Assembly (NCBI GenBank): GCA_944474755.1
Contig: OX104111.1
Span: 115,016,545-115,080,544 of the forward strand
Origin: Limnoperna fortunei
Lineage: Eukaryota > Mollusca > Bivalvia > Mytilida > Modiolidae
DNA: 64,000 nucleotides
Direction: 5' to 3'
Each line of letters begins with the position of its first letter. Position 1 is the first letter of the stretch. Position numbers and translations under genes: made by a program. Below are positions 45,250 to 57,650 of this stretch, piece after piece. The notes beneath the pieces were generated by a model. That model did no database searches, was not told the DNA's origin, and worked only from the letters and a program-made list of their open reading frames with translations.

Positions 45250-45961
45250 GTGTGATTATGTTTCCTCGAAAAGGTTATCTTGCTCCTAGAGGTGAGTTTT
45301 GAGCTGTCGACGTCTTACTGTATTGAACTCATTGGTTCATGCCCAAAACCTCATGTAGCTGGATATCTGAAAGCCTTTGCATTATCACATTTGTATATAG
45401 CAAAACTGAAGATGTGATTTTTTATTCGTAAGTAAAGGTTTGTCTTGAATTTATTCATGCATGTCTACATACCAAAAGTAAAATGTCGTGCGTTTGGACG
45501 GGGTTTCTGTAGCAGAGAAAGTTTTAAAAATCAACGGTCTATAAATCTATCAATTGGTTACATTTTAATTTTAAAATACATCTACATTTGCAAATTTATT
45601 CAACATTTACACATAACAAATATTCCAAAAACTGTTGCGTTTTTCATTAGCACTGAGTATATTTATACATCTAAGTATGAAATTGTTGTTTAATTTGTTC
45701 ATGTTTATAACTATATGGTCTATATTATATATGTGTGCTGCATTAGACGACGTCATGTCTGTGCGAATACGATTTGGCGAAGCAGTTCTATCAGGTCTGT
45801 ACACCATATAGACATCAAGCATATTTCATTAAAAATAATTCTATCGTGGTAGCAGCAATCACCACGTTAATATTACTTTGTTTTTTAAAAGAATATATCA
45901 CCTCGTTGTATACCACTTGCTATTTTAAAGGCACTGACTGAGGTGCGGACCGCGACACATT
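45250..45961. other. Unassigned stretch
   Basis: A small plus-strand open start (45258, MFPRKGYLAPR) runs into GTGAGT, but one short exon-like string is not enough to call a gene. Nothing else is supported. Confidence 0.35.
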
Positions 45962-47463
45962 ATTGAATGTATATAGATCGCTGGTTCGATCGAAATTAGA
46001 TTATGGTTGTTTTATTTATAGCTAAGCTCGCAAGTCATATGTCAAAATCCTTGATACCGTTCACCATTAAGGGTTGCGACTATGCCTTGTAGCTTTTAGA
46101 ACCACACATTTTAATAGTTTATTTGAAGAAGCAAACGAGTTTCTTGTATCAAACAAGAATTCAGCTCGGCTTGCAATAATCAACAAAACGTAAGGTGTAT
46201 CCTTCCAATCCTGCTCATGACTGTGTTTTCAAAGCTCCTTATCAACAAATTTTCTAAAATCATCCTGAAAAAAATGAACCTTTTGGACTGAGAATTGAAT
46301 CGCATTGGAACATTGGGTGTCTTTATAGATGAAATTGCTCCAACTGAAATTCATAAAATTCCCCATGGTTAAATCTTTAACCAGTATTTTTTATGATTTG
46401 CGAAAATAGAAAAATCTGAAACAAACCCTTTGATTATTCAACAGCATTTTGCCGAGATTAAATCTTGCTATCATGACCTCAGCAAAATTTATACGGATGA
46501 ATCAAAGGATAATGATAAAGTCGCTTCGGCCGCTGTCTTCGGAGAGCTAGTTGAAACTCGACGTCTTCCCACTGTTTCTTCCGTATCGAGTGCAGAAGCC
46601 CAAACCTTTCTTCTTGCAATCAAAATTGTTGCTTCGTCAGTGGAGGATAAATTTCTAGTCTGCTCCGATTCTTTATCGTGTCTTCTCGCCATTGAAAATA
46701 ACAAAGTTAAAAATCCATTTATTTTATAAATTATTCAGATTTACAAATCATTGATAATTTTGGAAAGAGGTCGTGTTTTACTGGTTCCCAGTCATGTGGG
46801 AATCCATGGAAACACAGTCGTGTACAGGGAATCTAGGAGTGCCTTAACTAATGACATCATTGACTGTAAACTTACTTTTTCCGATTGTAAATCATTTATT
46901 TTAAAAAATATTTATAGCTTTAGCAGAGTGTTTGGGGATCTCGTTGTTTATAATAAACTTCATGAGATCCGACCACTTATTCGCCACACAAATTTTACAG
47001 TTTTACATGTCGTAGAGCCAAGTAGTTTTAACACGGTTAAACATAATTATATTTTAAATGGTCAAATACGACCCGAGTGCGCGTGATATAACAGTCCGTC
47101 TGCAATCAAGCATGTCTTGATGGACTGTGTTGACGTGGCCCACATTCGGAAATGTTCTTATACAGTAGATTCTTACTTTAATTTGTTTACAACTTGCACT
47201 GGCGACAAAATTCTACAGTTCTTAAAGGAAATTAATTTCATATTTTATTATTTTATACCCGTTATTTTGTATGTTGTATATACCCTCATACTATTTGGTC
47301 AGATTATAGTTTTACTATATTTCGACAGGGTTGTTCCTATTTTTTCTTTGTAATTGTTAAACGTTATCAATTTACAAAACTTTTCACGTCCCAAATATAG
47401 CTGAAATTCTTCTTGGTGGACGTCTAACATCAATCAATCAATCAATCAATCGATCGATCAATG
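45962..47463 (+). mobile_element. 5'-truncated LINE, RT end plus RNase H
   Basis: A non-LTR retrotransposon remnant. At 45962-46190 the C-terminal RT region reads VYRSLVRSKLDYGCFIYS, ARKSYVKILDTVHH, GLRLCLVAF and LFEEANEFL with three stops. RNase H follows: IYTDESKDNDKVASAAVF (46490), SSAEAQTFLLAIKI and VCSDSLSCLLAIEN give the D-E-D catalytic series; after a frameshift at 46730 come VLLVPSHVGIHGN and YRESRSAL. The 3' end is short: cgtcccaaatatagctgaaa, ttcttcttggtggacgtcta and an (ATCA)n tail to 47463. An RNase H domain after RT and a short-repeat tail suggest the I/Nimb group; that placement is inference. 5' truncation is normal for LINE copies. Inactive. Confidence 0.88.
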
Positions 47464-47951
47464 TATAGAGATTTAACCCGTGTACAGTCTGCATTTTGTT
47501 ATATCATAAAAACATGTTCACGATGAATTAGTTGACAGATCCTGACTTGTGTGTATAGTTATAACATGTTACCGTTTGTAAACAATTGTCCACATTTTGC
47601 CATATGACAGCAATTTCAGTACCTTTACTGCCGTCTTTTTACTATAAAAACAAGTAAACGAATTACCTATATTAGCAGATAATCAAATGGTAAATTAACA
47701 CGTAAACACAAGATTACAGATTTCAAGATTCGCGATTTTATTAATACACGCTAGCAACAAGAGGACGACATAAAATAGCATATGCAGAAGTTGGCAAGAA
47801 AAACGCAGAGAAACAAAAAAGATATGTCATAAATTGATTTGCAATTGATTTGGTTGATCAATTTAATTATTCAATCGCGATACTGACTCAAAGCCTTATA
47901 AGTGACAAAATTATACAATTAAAAAACAAGTGAAATAGTATTTAATAAATG
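47464..47951. other. Unassigned stretch
   Basis: Nothing supported. Confidence 0.4.
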
Positions 47952-48066
47952 GGTTTGTTTGATGGTGTTTAACGCCGCTTTATGCAACTTTTCAGCTATT
48001 TCATGGCGTCCAGTTTTTCTTGGGGGAGGAAGCCGGAGTACCCGGAAAAAAACCCTTACCTTACCA
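47952..48066 (-). mobile_element. 3' half of a tRNA-derived SINE
   Basis: tttgtttgatggtgtttaac, ttcatggcgtccagtttttc, gggggaggaagccggagtac: the reverse complement of the 3' half of the 50206 family, truncated at its 5' side. Confidence 0.85.
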
Positions 48067-49527
48067 CCAAACAACAAACAAAACAAACATATAAGTAACT
48101 TCTGCGCTAATTGACAGTATACAAAATTTCCTTTACGTTTGTATTCCATACAGTTGCATATTCGTCATATTAGTGTTTCGTTCCCTTTAGTTGATTTAAT
48201 ATTGCCTGGATAGCGAAGAAATACCCTATTTTTCAAGTGAAATAAATTCCTGTAATTCCCATTTGAAATACACCCATTTCTTTCACAATTTTCAGCCAAT
48301 AGATACCGGTAATGAACGAGTTCAAATCCATATTCAGACGAGCAAGTACGACATGCACAACATGTCACAGAACCAAAAACACTAAATCAGAGAAAAAGTG
48401 ACCCAAACTACGTAAAACCGTACGTGCAAACACAGACAAATTATCACAAAGGCAGATATACACAAATATAATGTACTCACAGGTAACAACTGAACTCTTG
48501 TTTTATCTGACATTACACAGCTGGGAAGATTTGACTTACTAATCCGCCTAAAGTATGATTGTGAATTGTCAGCACTAGAAAAAGAACGTATTTACAATGA
48601 ACACGACTATACGGTTTTACTCAGGGTTGTTCAACTTTATACCAGGTATTGAAGATATAGATATCAGATTATGGAGCTAAGTATCAAATTAACCCTCATC
48701 GTGCGGCTACCGTCTTTAGACGGTTTTCACGTCTTAATTACCAATGCGGAGACCGTCTATAGAAGGTTTGCATACACACATTGTGTATGCCAAGTTCAAA
48801 CGTATCGAAGTTCTGTTATGGCACTTATATTACATCAGATTCATTTTCACCAATTAAATTGAATCAATTCCTTTCTTTTTTATACGGCTTCATCAATACT
48901 TTTTACTTTTAAAAGCCAGGATTTATATTTTTGCCGATCAGCAATGTTTACATCGTGACGTCACATACTCTAAAAATAACAAAGGTATATTCCACATTTT
49001 GTTCTCGTTTTTTAACACATTTTTATTTAGGGACGTAATTTTCTAAAGGTCAAATGAATAATCTGCTTTAAATTTTAATTTTAACGCATTGCCTTATAGA
49101 CTGTTTTTGAAAATTATCAATTTATTTGTATTTTTCTATCAAATTTAATTTCCCGCGCATTGACTCCGCCCTTGTTTGATTGGGGATGTTTTGTACACAT
49201 GTTCTCAGTATGTAACAAAATATAAAACAAGTAAAAAAATCAGATGGACATTTTTTTTATCCAGTCGCATTTGTTTTAATCGTTATCATCACATTTTAAA
49301 GGATTTCTAAGATATTTGTTCGTTAATTAAAACCGGATGTCGTCTTTATGTTTAGAGACTTTCTGAACGAAGGTAACTTGACATGGTAGAAAGGACATCA
49401 ATTAAAACATAACTTTTCGACAATGTCGTATATTTTTCTTTTTCGTTAAGTACGAGTTTCTAAGATAAATCTTACAATAATTTATATGTATTCATTGTTA
49501 ATTATTAACCTTTAACATATTTCGCAG
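48067..49527. other. Unassigned stretch before the piggyBac exon
   Basis: A small inverted motif accgtctttagacggt is at 48709-48724, echoed imperfectly at 48751. No upstream piggyBac exon is visible. Confidence 0.4.
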
Positions 49528-49894
49528 GAAATTTATTTCTGAACTTATTACTGACAATCCATTATACTTATCTGTTAAAGCTGGTAGACGAAGAGTTAAT
49601 CAGCAACAATTAGAAAGACTCACATCAAGGCATTTTATTACAAAGATTGTAGGTGTAGGAAAAAAGAAGAACATCGCACGTCTTTGCACAGTTTGTAACA
49701 ATGCAGAACGGTCTATGGCTAGGGAAGACCCAGAACACAAAAGAAAGCTTCCTGGGCATGAAACAAAATATGAGTGCAAAGACTGCAATGTTCCTCTTTG
49801 CATAGAGCCATGCTTTATGTTGTACAATAGTCACCAGGAGTATATGTTGGCATATAAACGCTGGAAATGTTCAAATCAGGTTCCAGAAGATTAA
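49528..49894 (+). CDS. piggyBac transposase C-terminal exon (partial)
   Basis: After a good acceptor (acatatttcgcag) one open exon of 121 codons runs to TAA at 49892. It reads KFISELITDNPLYL, RLTSRHFITKIVGVGKKKN, then the cysteine-rich finger LCTVCNNAE, TKYECKDCNVPLCIEPCFML and YNSHQEYMLAY. That is the C-terminal RING/PHD-like zinc finger of piggyBac transposases (C..C...Y.C..C...LC...CF..YH). The catalytic DDD domain is absent upstream within the window. The exon has no stops or frameshifts, so it is either a recent fragment or the last exon of a PGBD-like domesticated gene with distant 5' exons. The exon enters in phase 2. The minus-strand frames over the same DNA are shadows. Confidence 0.8.
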
Positions 49895-50205
49895 TTTAGA
49901 CTCTTTATTGTGTATTGTTCTTAATTTGTTGTTGGTTCTAGTTTGACATTACAAATATAGGGGAAATGTTTTACATGTATGCTCAAATCTCTTGATAATA
50001 TATATAATTCTATATGAATGAAATTTAAATAGATGGTTCCTGATCTGAACAAGTCTATGAAGTAAATTAACATTTAAACTGAAGGATAATTTTTTTAAAT
50101 TTTTTTAAATAATAAAGCACCTAAATGATAAATTGCCATGATTAAATCAGTATATTATATATTTGAATGTTGGTAAAATTAAATATATTGTCAAATGAAC
50201 TTTGG

Positions 50206-50476
50206 GGCCTCGGTGGCCGAGTAGTCAAGGTAGTTCGTCTACTATTGATTACGTGGTCTGTCAACAATAAGATTGCGGGTTCGATTCCCCCTGCAGGCAG
50301 GGTGTACTCGACTCCAATCTTAATTGACAAGGATTGCCAGTTTTCCTACCGCAGGTCGGGGGTTCTCTCCGGGTACTCCGGCTTCCTCCCCCAATAAAAA
50401 CTGGACGCCATGAAATAGCTGAAAAATTGCTGAAAGTGGCGTTAAAACACCATTCAAACTAGCAAACAAAAACAAA
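50206..50476 (+). mobile_element. tRNA-derived SINE, reference copy for the family
   Basis: Order of parts: tRNA-like head ggcctcggtggccgagtagt (A box) and gcgggttcgattccccctgc (B box); middle actcgactccaatcttaatt, gacaaggattgccagttttc, aggtcgggggttctctccgg; tail actggacgccatgaaatagc, ttgctgaaagtggcgttaaa and an AAAC-rich end. Related bivalve SINEs with tRNA heads and LINE-like tails are known, but I cannot name this family. The preceding 49895-50205 holds nothing else. Confidence 0.92.
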
Positions 50477-50520
50477 TGAACTTTTGCATATACATCTATG
50501 CAGGGACATACTAGCTTAGT

Positions 50521-50573
50521 TTTTGTTTGTTTGATGTTTAACGCCACTTTCAGCAATTTTTCAGCTTGATATA
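50521..50573 (-). mobile_element. SINE 3' end scrap
   Basis: gtttgtttgatgtttaacgc, cactttcagcaatttttcag: only the terminal 50 bases of the family in minus orientation, 45 bases from the end of the plus-strand copy at 50206. The pair could fold back. Confidence 0.8.
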
Positions 50574-52727
50574 AGGAAAGTATTTAATCAATGTACAACA
50601 ATACAACAAAAATTATAGAAGTGCCGACCTGATGTCAAGACAATTCAGGTAAGTTATCAGACAATTTGGTTACCATAGTAACCAAAATTTAATTATTTTT
50701 TTTCTATAATTTGCAATCCTATGTATATTATACTTGAGAACATAATTAAAAGATATAATTAGTAAAAAAGAAACTACACATTTGTTAAAATTTTCTATAA
50801 CAAGACATGTACAGGATGGACTTTAAGTTGCTATACAATACAGACTAGAACTTATTTGAAATCATAAACAGGCAGCATTATTTGTTCAATCAATTATTTG
50901 GTCTTTTTTTTCTAAAAATATATTTTAGTTATCCACAGCATACATTTACCATTCTGTAATTCATTAAAATTTTGATTAAAAGCTCAAATTTTGTTTAAGT
51001 CAATTAAAAATGGTTGCCATGGTAATCATACTGTTAATTGTTTTACCACAAAACTGTTTAAAAGTTAGCAACTCATTTTCATTTACATCTCTGCTAAATT
51101 TTGTAGTTCTCGGTTGCTTTTTCAAAATTGTATTCCATAATTATCAAATAGTCATTGTAAACTTGTGTTTTATCAAAACCAATTCAGCACAGGAAATATC
51201 GTAAATCCAAAACAAACCAGCATGGTAAGGGTTAAAGTTCTTAATTATGTGGTGATTACCAACCACACCAATAGAACGAAACCTTTGTGCATGTAGAATA
51301 GCGTTTTTTCTAATACACACAAATCCATTAAGTTTAGGTAGAACCGAATGTAGACAGATTTTCATGTTTCTTTACAACAGTGTTATTAAAAAGCAAGGGT
51401 TGTTAAACTGTATTACATGTATTTACATTCTCTTTACATATAGGGCATACTCTACACAATTCTTCCTCTGTTCATGGGTAACGGAGGACACATTATGTGC
51501 TTTACATTGCTTGTTTCATAGAAAAGTGTGTCCTTAGTTGATGTGCAGTTATTTTCAAAATATATATTTCAATGAAAAGGATTCCAAAAACTACAAAACA
51601 GCCTACATTGTATTCTTAAATTGCGGTAACAGGTGTGTCACGACACAATGCATTCAAATCGGCTCATGAACCTCCATTGCGTTCTTAGATGCTGATGACG
51701 TTACGTATACTCACGAATTGAAGTAATCGCTGTGTGTTTAAAAATATATGCTTTTTTGTTTGTGCATGCAATTGCAAAGGAAGCGGTACCACCATTAAGT
51801 AATAAATGGAAGAAAGATCTAATATGCGACGGAATAGAATTGAAGGCTTTCGCGCCGCATGAGTAATTTTACATTCAGAAGTGTCAAGTGTTTAGAGACG
51901 TGCGTAATTGAATGTAATATTAAACACGAAAACTATTTTTCAGAAATGAAGATTGATGTTTTGTTAGAAATGTGATCACGTACTTTGGACGCATAAAGAA
52001 TACACAATTTTTATGTATACATCAATTACCAGGAATGCGCTACGTGAATATCAAACCAAGTGTTAATGACTTTGGTTCTACTTAAAAAACACATCTCATT
52101 AATGTATTTGTCGTTTTCGTTCCAAGTGTGGTATTTGTTAAAGACGGAATTTGATTGACATACATGTCATTTGAGGTAAGAATCGGCATAACTTGAATAT
52201 GTCTTTTGAATTTGCAATAAACTTGGCCTTTTAAATATTCAATCTTTTACAGTTATTGTTTTACGTTTAAACTGAACGTGTATCCATTGCTATTTGATAC
52301 CGAACAACAAATGCTGTCTTAGGTGGAATACATTTTTCTTATACATTTACCTATATCCATTCTGACTTTCGTCACTTTAATGTTCTATAGGGGACAGATT
52401 GGTGATACAGCTGGCCTGTCTAACACATTCACCTTTCGTTGTTCAAGGAATTATAACAACACTTGTAACATGCGGTGTTGCGTTATCTTGTTAGAACGAT
52501 ATGTCTAAATCTTTGTTCTGTATGAATGGAATGCAAATGAAGGATTAAGTCCGTGTAGTGTTCGTCTGTCCCATTTGCATCACATCAATGACTTGTAGAG
52601 GAGGTTCGACGTTCCTTCCACGCCTCCGTACAACATGAAACGTCATCCACAGAATGACTAAGTTTGCATAACACATTAATCGACTTGCTAATGACGGCTG
52701 TAAAATAAGGCGTATCGCCAGTCTTCT
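50574..52727. other. Unassigned stretch
   Basis: A minus-strand frame at 51144-51365 is unassigned. At 52519-52545 atgaatggaatgcaaatgaa resembles 5418-5440, a possible dispersed repeat start. No gene is supported. Confidence 0.4.
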
Positions 52728-52763
52728 TGGACGCGCGTTTCGTCTAATCAAATCTCATGATAT
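52728..52763 (-). ncRNA. Hammerhead ribozyme relic
   Basis: Minus strand TTGATTAGAC, GAAA, CGCGCGTCC keeps the second core box, stem III and cleavage site of the family, but the first box is ATCATGA instead of CTGATGA and stem I is lost. Together with 21996-22029 it shares a TTGATTAGAC loop that differs from the 19-kb copies, hinting at a second subfamily. Confidence 0.55.
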
Positions 52764-52924
52764 CATGGATTTTTATTAACTTGTTTGTAGCGTATTCCAA
52801 AAGGGCATATAGTGTTCTGATACAACCAAATTCCCAAGCAACATCAGTCTGTGTACGTCAAAACAGCAACATTCCCATTTCTTGATTTCGGTTATGTTGA
52901 GACATTCGCGTCGTTCGTTCGAAT

Positions 52925-53175
52925 ATTGTTTAACGCCACTGTCAGTAATTTTTCATCTACATTGTATATCATGGCGTCTAGTTTTTATTGGGGAGGAAGC
53001 CAGAGTACCCTAAGAAAACCTCCAACCTGCAGTAGGAAAACTGGCAATCCTTTTCAATTAAGATTGGAGTCGAGTACACCCTGCCTGCAGTCAGAATCGA
53101 ATCCAAAATCTCAGTGTTGACAGACCACGTGATCAATAGTAGACGAACTACCTTAAACACTTGGCCACCGAGGCC
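52925..53175 (-). mobile_element. tRNA-derived SINE, near full length
   Basis: The reverse complement of the 50206 family from tail (tttaacgccactgtcagtaa) to head (cacttggccaccgaggccct), including B-box text cagaatcgaatccaa. Several substitutions, no large deletion. Confidence 0.9.
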
Positions 53176-54555
53176 CTACCTCTGTACATGCAAGAATCGC
53201 CAAAACACTATTTTCAATCATATGGTCGTTGGATTATGTAACTGAGTTCAAGACTGGACAATTGGATTCAGACAATCAATCACAAATCACTTAACAAACT
53301 GGTACAGTAATTACAAAAAAAATAATAATTGTCTAGTAGATTTTAGGTTGGCGATTTATTTTATTTTTTTCTCTTAGATTTAAATAGTCGATTGGGCCGG
53401 GAGTCGCCTCTTTATGACAACCCATGCACATTTTTGTTGTTTTCTCCCAAATTAAATTGCCTTTATTTCAAGGAGAAGCACAATTCTTCTTATACTACAA
53501 AATAAAACTAAGGATGCTGAGTGCTATAGTTTAATACTACTAGATCCTGATTTGAAAAATATATGATTCCAGAATGATGTGACAATGTTAAGAACAATGT
53601 ACTACTAGATCACAATTTGAAAATTTGCAAAGAGGAAACCTAATAATGTCTGACAAGGCACAAGAACTGTGTATTAAATCTTGTAAAGGCTTGGAGTTAG
53701 TAAATTTTTCATTCGAAATCAGGACTAAGACGGTTGCAGTCTGGGCAACCAAGCTGATGAAGTTAAGTTTCCATTCCTGGAAAGACAATTCACAAGAAAA
53801 AAAAAACCTACCAAGAGATTTAAGTCATGTGTTAATTACTTCTGCTATGCATGCATCTTTCTTACCTTCATAATCAGACAAATACTCCAGTTGAATCCAT
53901 CTTTGTCAATCCCTGCTGAACATTAGTAATGCATATCTGGTGTTGTTCTCTAGATACCAGGATAAAAGAAAAGGAAAACTATAGCTATCACTAAATGTGA
54001 TTAATGCCCCACACTATATTCCCAGAGGAGACTCTAAAATTGAGTCACATTGAGTTATTTTAACTACAAGCTCCATTCTTTACATTAAGCCACAATGGCA
54101 AAAAGAAGTGGAAGCCACCAGCATGTGATTTGTTTTACTAATAATAAATGTCTTGTACCTGTAAAACAGCTTCTACACTATTTACAAGTTATTTCAATTT
54201 ACAAAGATCTGACATGCATATGTAGTGATTTAAAATTGCAATAATGTCCATCTTGTTCTGTACTTCAATATTGCAGTCACTAATCTGGACCTTTTCAAGG
54301 CAGGCAAGCTTTTCCCTAGCAACTTGATCACAGACACTGTTCCTAATGGTGCTTTTTCCTTCACTTCATGAAGCAGCCAACACTAAAAATGGGTTGGTAC
54401 TAGTTAGAAATCAAGCCAGACATATTGTTAGGTGCCCTGACCTGGTTTGCTGACAGGTTCCAACCATTATACATGTACTGTATGTTTAGAATTAGTATTA
54501 AACTAACAATCAGAATTTGCCTACTAAAAACAAGTGTGAACTGTGAGCACGCTCA
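53176..54555. other. Unassigned stretch
   Basis: A protein-like frame on each strand covers 53588-53873. The minus one follows an acceptor-like tgtctttccag, but neither strand can be chosen. Nothing else is supported. Confidence 0.35.
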
Positions 54556-54960
54556 CAAAGGGATTACCCCCGCTTTGCTTCAAGTCCAATTATCTCCCCT
54601 GAAAAATATCCGACAGCGACGAAAGTTCTCCATGCACATCTACATATGATGTACTCCCTTCATGTAAAGTTTCATCAAAATCTGTCAAACGGTTTAGGAG
54701 TAGTAGCGCTTACAAGGTCCCGCACTGAATACTATATTTAAAAAGTCTAAGTTCAATTATCTCCCCTGAATAATATCCGACAGCGACGGAAATTCTTCAT
54801 GCACATTTACATATGATGTACTTCCTTCATGTAAAGTTTCATCAAAATCTGTTAAGCGGTTGAGGAGGAGAAGCACTTACAAGAGATGTGGACAGAGGGA
54901 CAGACGGACAGGGTGATTCCTATATACCCCCCAAACTAGTTTACGGGGGTATAATTATAT
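54556..54960. mobile_element. Repeat with 167-bp internal duplication and GGGGGTATAA-type end
   Basis: The block caattatctcccctga..atccgacagcgacg..catgtaaagtttcatcaaaa..aggag occurs at 54587 and again at 54754. The end gtttacgggggtataatta roughly mirrors the start gggattacccccgctttgc, suggesting terminal inverted repeats of a non-autonomous DNA element. Similar texts are very common in bivalve genomes (from memory). Confidence 0.6.
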
Positions 54961-57488
54961 GTTAATTTCAAAATCTTTCACAGAATTATTCCAAAATAAA
55001 ATTCAGAATTAGACCACAATAAAATAAATGATAAATTATTGTCCATTTGTTTCTGAAGTGGTAGAATTGTATTTTTTTAATTTTCCATGACGATGGTGCA
55101 TGTTTTTGATAAAAAGTCAAATTCAGAAAAAAGCTTCATAGAAGCAGAAATTCTATGCTTCTCACTATTTTTGTTTGGAGGTATGGCCCAATGCACAACA
55201 CTCGGTGTTAAAATACGGCTTCGACTCTGTACATGTACTAGTACCTTTGCAGCAAAAAATAACAATTTTCCGGGTGCATCCTGAAAGCCTGGCAGGTGAG
55301 AATGATAATTTAGCTAGTTATTTATTGTGGCCTGTTAAATTTAATGTTAAAGATTTCTGATGCGTCTAAAACAGTGAATTTCTCAATATGAAGCTTGTAT
55401 TGTTTCAGGTGTACCATTGGTTCACATTTTAAACAAGGTTTAGAATACTTATTTCCGATTTTGTAACAGTACTACAGATTCAATAATAGACATGCTAAAC
55501 TTGTTGAAAATTTATAAAAATAAAAATTAATTAATTAAAAATTTCTGGTAACATATGTAGTATTGTTTTTGTTCATTTTTTTGTTGCAATCAGTCGTCTA
55601 TTTCCTTTTAACATTCATTTATCTGTTATCACTTGAAAGCCAAGGTATTTTTAGATCTGAGTTATCATTACCAATTTATTCATTTTCTCCACCTTTGTTC
55701 TGTTTCTAAGAACTGTGATTGTGAATTAAATGCAGAGACATATTTGTAATATTTCAGTGGATATAATGGTTTCGATCCCAAAAAAATCATTACTTTTTGA
55801 CTTGCTATCCAATGATGAACATTCACTAACTTTAAAATGATTTTTTACGGAGAGTAATAAACATAATGATTATCGGAATCCTTCAAACAATAGATAAATT
55901 CCTTGACGGTTTATGGACACCATCAAAGAAACTCGTGATGGATTTGTTTGTTCTGGCTATTTTGCTTTTTTCACGTTGTAATTGTGCAAGGTTATGTTTC
56001 TGTGAAGGCATTTTGATGTTTAGAACTTTTGGGAATGCTTAACCAGAAACGTAACCCTGGCTTTTTATTTCCTAAATTGGAATAAACAATAAAAATGTTG
56101 TATATTATGACGATTTCAAAACATTTCATTTATTTAATCGGCGTTTGTCATATTTATTAACCAGTCAACGTGTCATGTATCTGAAAGACATGTGCAGGAT
56201 ATGCACACCTGTTGATTGATAAATGTATACTCGTAATGTCATTTTCGATAAATACATCATTACACATGCTTGAGTGCACTCCGGGAATCTATCGATATGG
56301 ACGTGTCAATTATGTATGCACAATTATATCCTGTACTAAAAGTTACACAACTGCAAAAGTCACAAAATATTAAACACCAGTAGGGTACCTTTTAAACTTT
56401 TTTGACAGCAAGAGCAAAAAGGCACATTTTTCATTTGTTAATACTTTTCAAAGGGCGGTGGCAAAAGGGGGCTGGATATCCCGCCGCTTCAAAACTGTTT
56501 ATGGGAAAGGCTAGTATAACATTATTAATGCTTATTTTTCGTCAATTACACAAGTATAAAACAATCTGTTTTGACTTCTTCATTGAAAGATGACTCCTGC
56601 ATTCTGTCAAAATAAGATTATGCTGACTGTCATGTGAATTTAAAAGCTGGTTATCTGTTTAATTAACTGTTTAAAAACGGGTACACCTTATTAACATTAT
56701 CTGCATAACTCGGGTTATTTTTCTGTTTTTGTTTAGATTTTATTTGTACATTTTAGCCACATACGACATTTTCCAAAGTATTGAGCTGATTTCATTTGTG
56801 TTTTAAAATAATTACTAACTTTTATGATTAATTTAACATAATCATACACTGTACTAGTATGCCTAAGGTAACATTTTCAGAAATGTCACATAAACCATAC
56901 AATTAAATCATTTCCTGAAAAACTTTATGTGTAAAGTCCATACAAGTTACAAGGGCCTATTTACCTTTATGACTATCCATGGTGCAGTATTCATTCAAGT
57001 GTACTGATATGACATACATGTAGTGCCTGAAAACATATGACATGACACACCATATCCCTATTAAAACATGGCTTATGCAATACACAACAAAGAAAACTTT
57101 TAACAATTTAAAAAGAGACTGAATGCACACAAAATACTTCTTGATTATGTCATTGAGTATGTATAAGAATTCTTTTTTTGTGTGTGTAAAATAGAAAATT
57201 TCATGAAATGCATGAAAACCCATGTAGCTGGAATACAGTTTGTTTGCTAGTTTGGGATAAAATCTAGTTTAGCAGACAACAAACACAAAAAGCTCATCAG
57301 CATTTTAGTGACAGAAGCAGGGTGTGAGGGAGGTAGCCCCCTATTTAAACTTAAAATATCATTGAAAATTGTTTGGCACATCAGTTACCAGAATTTTCTC
57401 ACAAGACATGCTCTTCACTTAAATGTTCAGCAACTTAGGGTCCGCTTAATTAGAGGTGCCACCTAGTTTGTAGGGCTAGAATGTATGT
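54961..57488. other. Unassigned stretch
   Basis: Overlapping frames on both strands at 55077-55360 and a frame at 56402-56593 have no signature. No repeats of note. Confidence 0.4.
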
Positions 57489-57615
57489 TTGTTTGTTTTA
57501 ATGGTGTTTTAACGCCACTTTCAGCAATTTTTCAGCTATATCATGGCGTCCAGTTTTTATTTGGGGAGGAAGCCGGAGTACCTGAAGAGAACCCCCGACC
57601 TGCGGTCGGAAAGGG
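57489..57615 (-). mobile_element. 3' half of a tRNA-derived SINE
   Basis: gtttgttttaatggtgtttt, aacgccactttcagcaattt, ggaggaagccggagtacctg, cgacctgcggtcggaa: the reverse complement of the 50206 family, 5'-truncated. Confidence 0.87.
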
Positions 57616-57650
57616 CTAGAATTCAGTTTACCAGTACAGATGTTTATATC

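Noticed and set aside
49600..49834. Two minus-strand frames over the piggyBac exon
   Set aside because: The plus strand carries the Cys-rich family signature, an acceptor and a stop; the minus frames are shadows.
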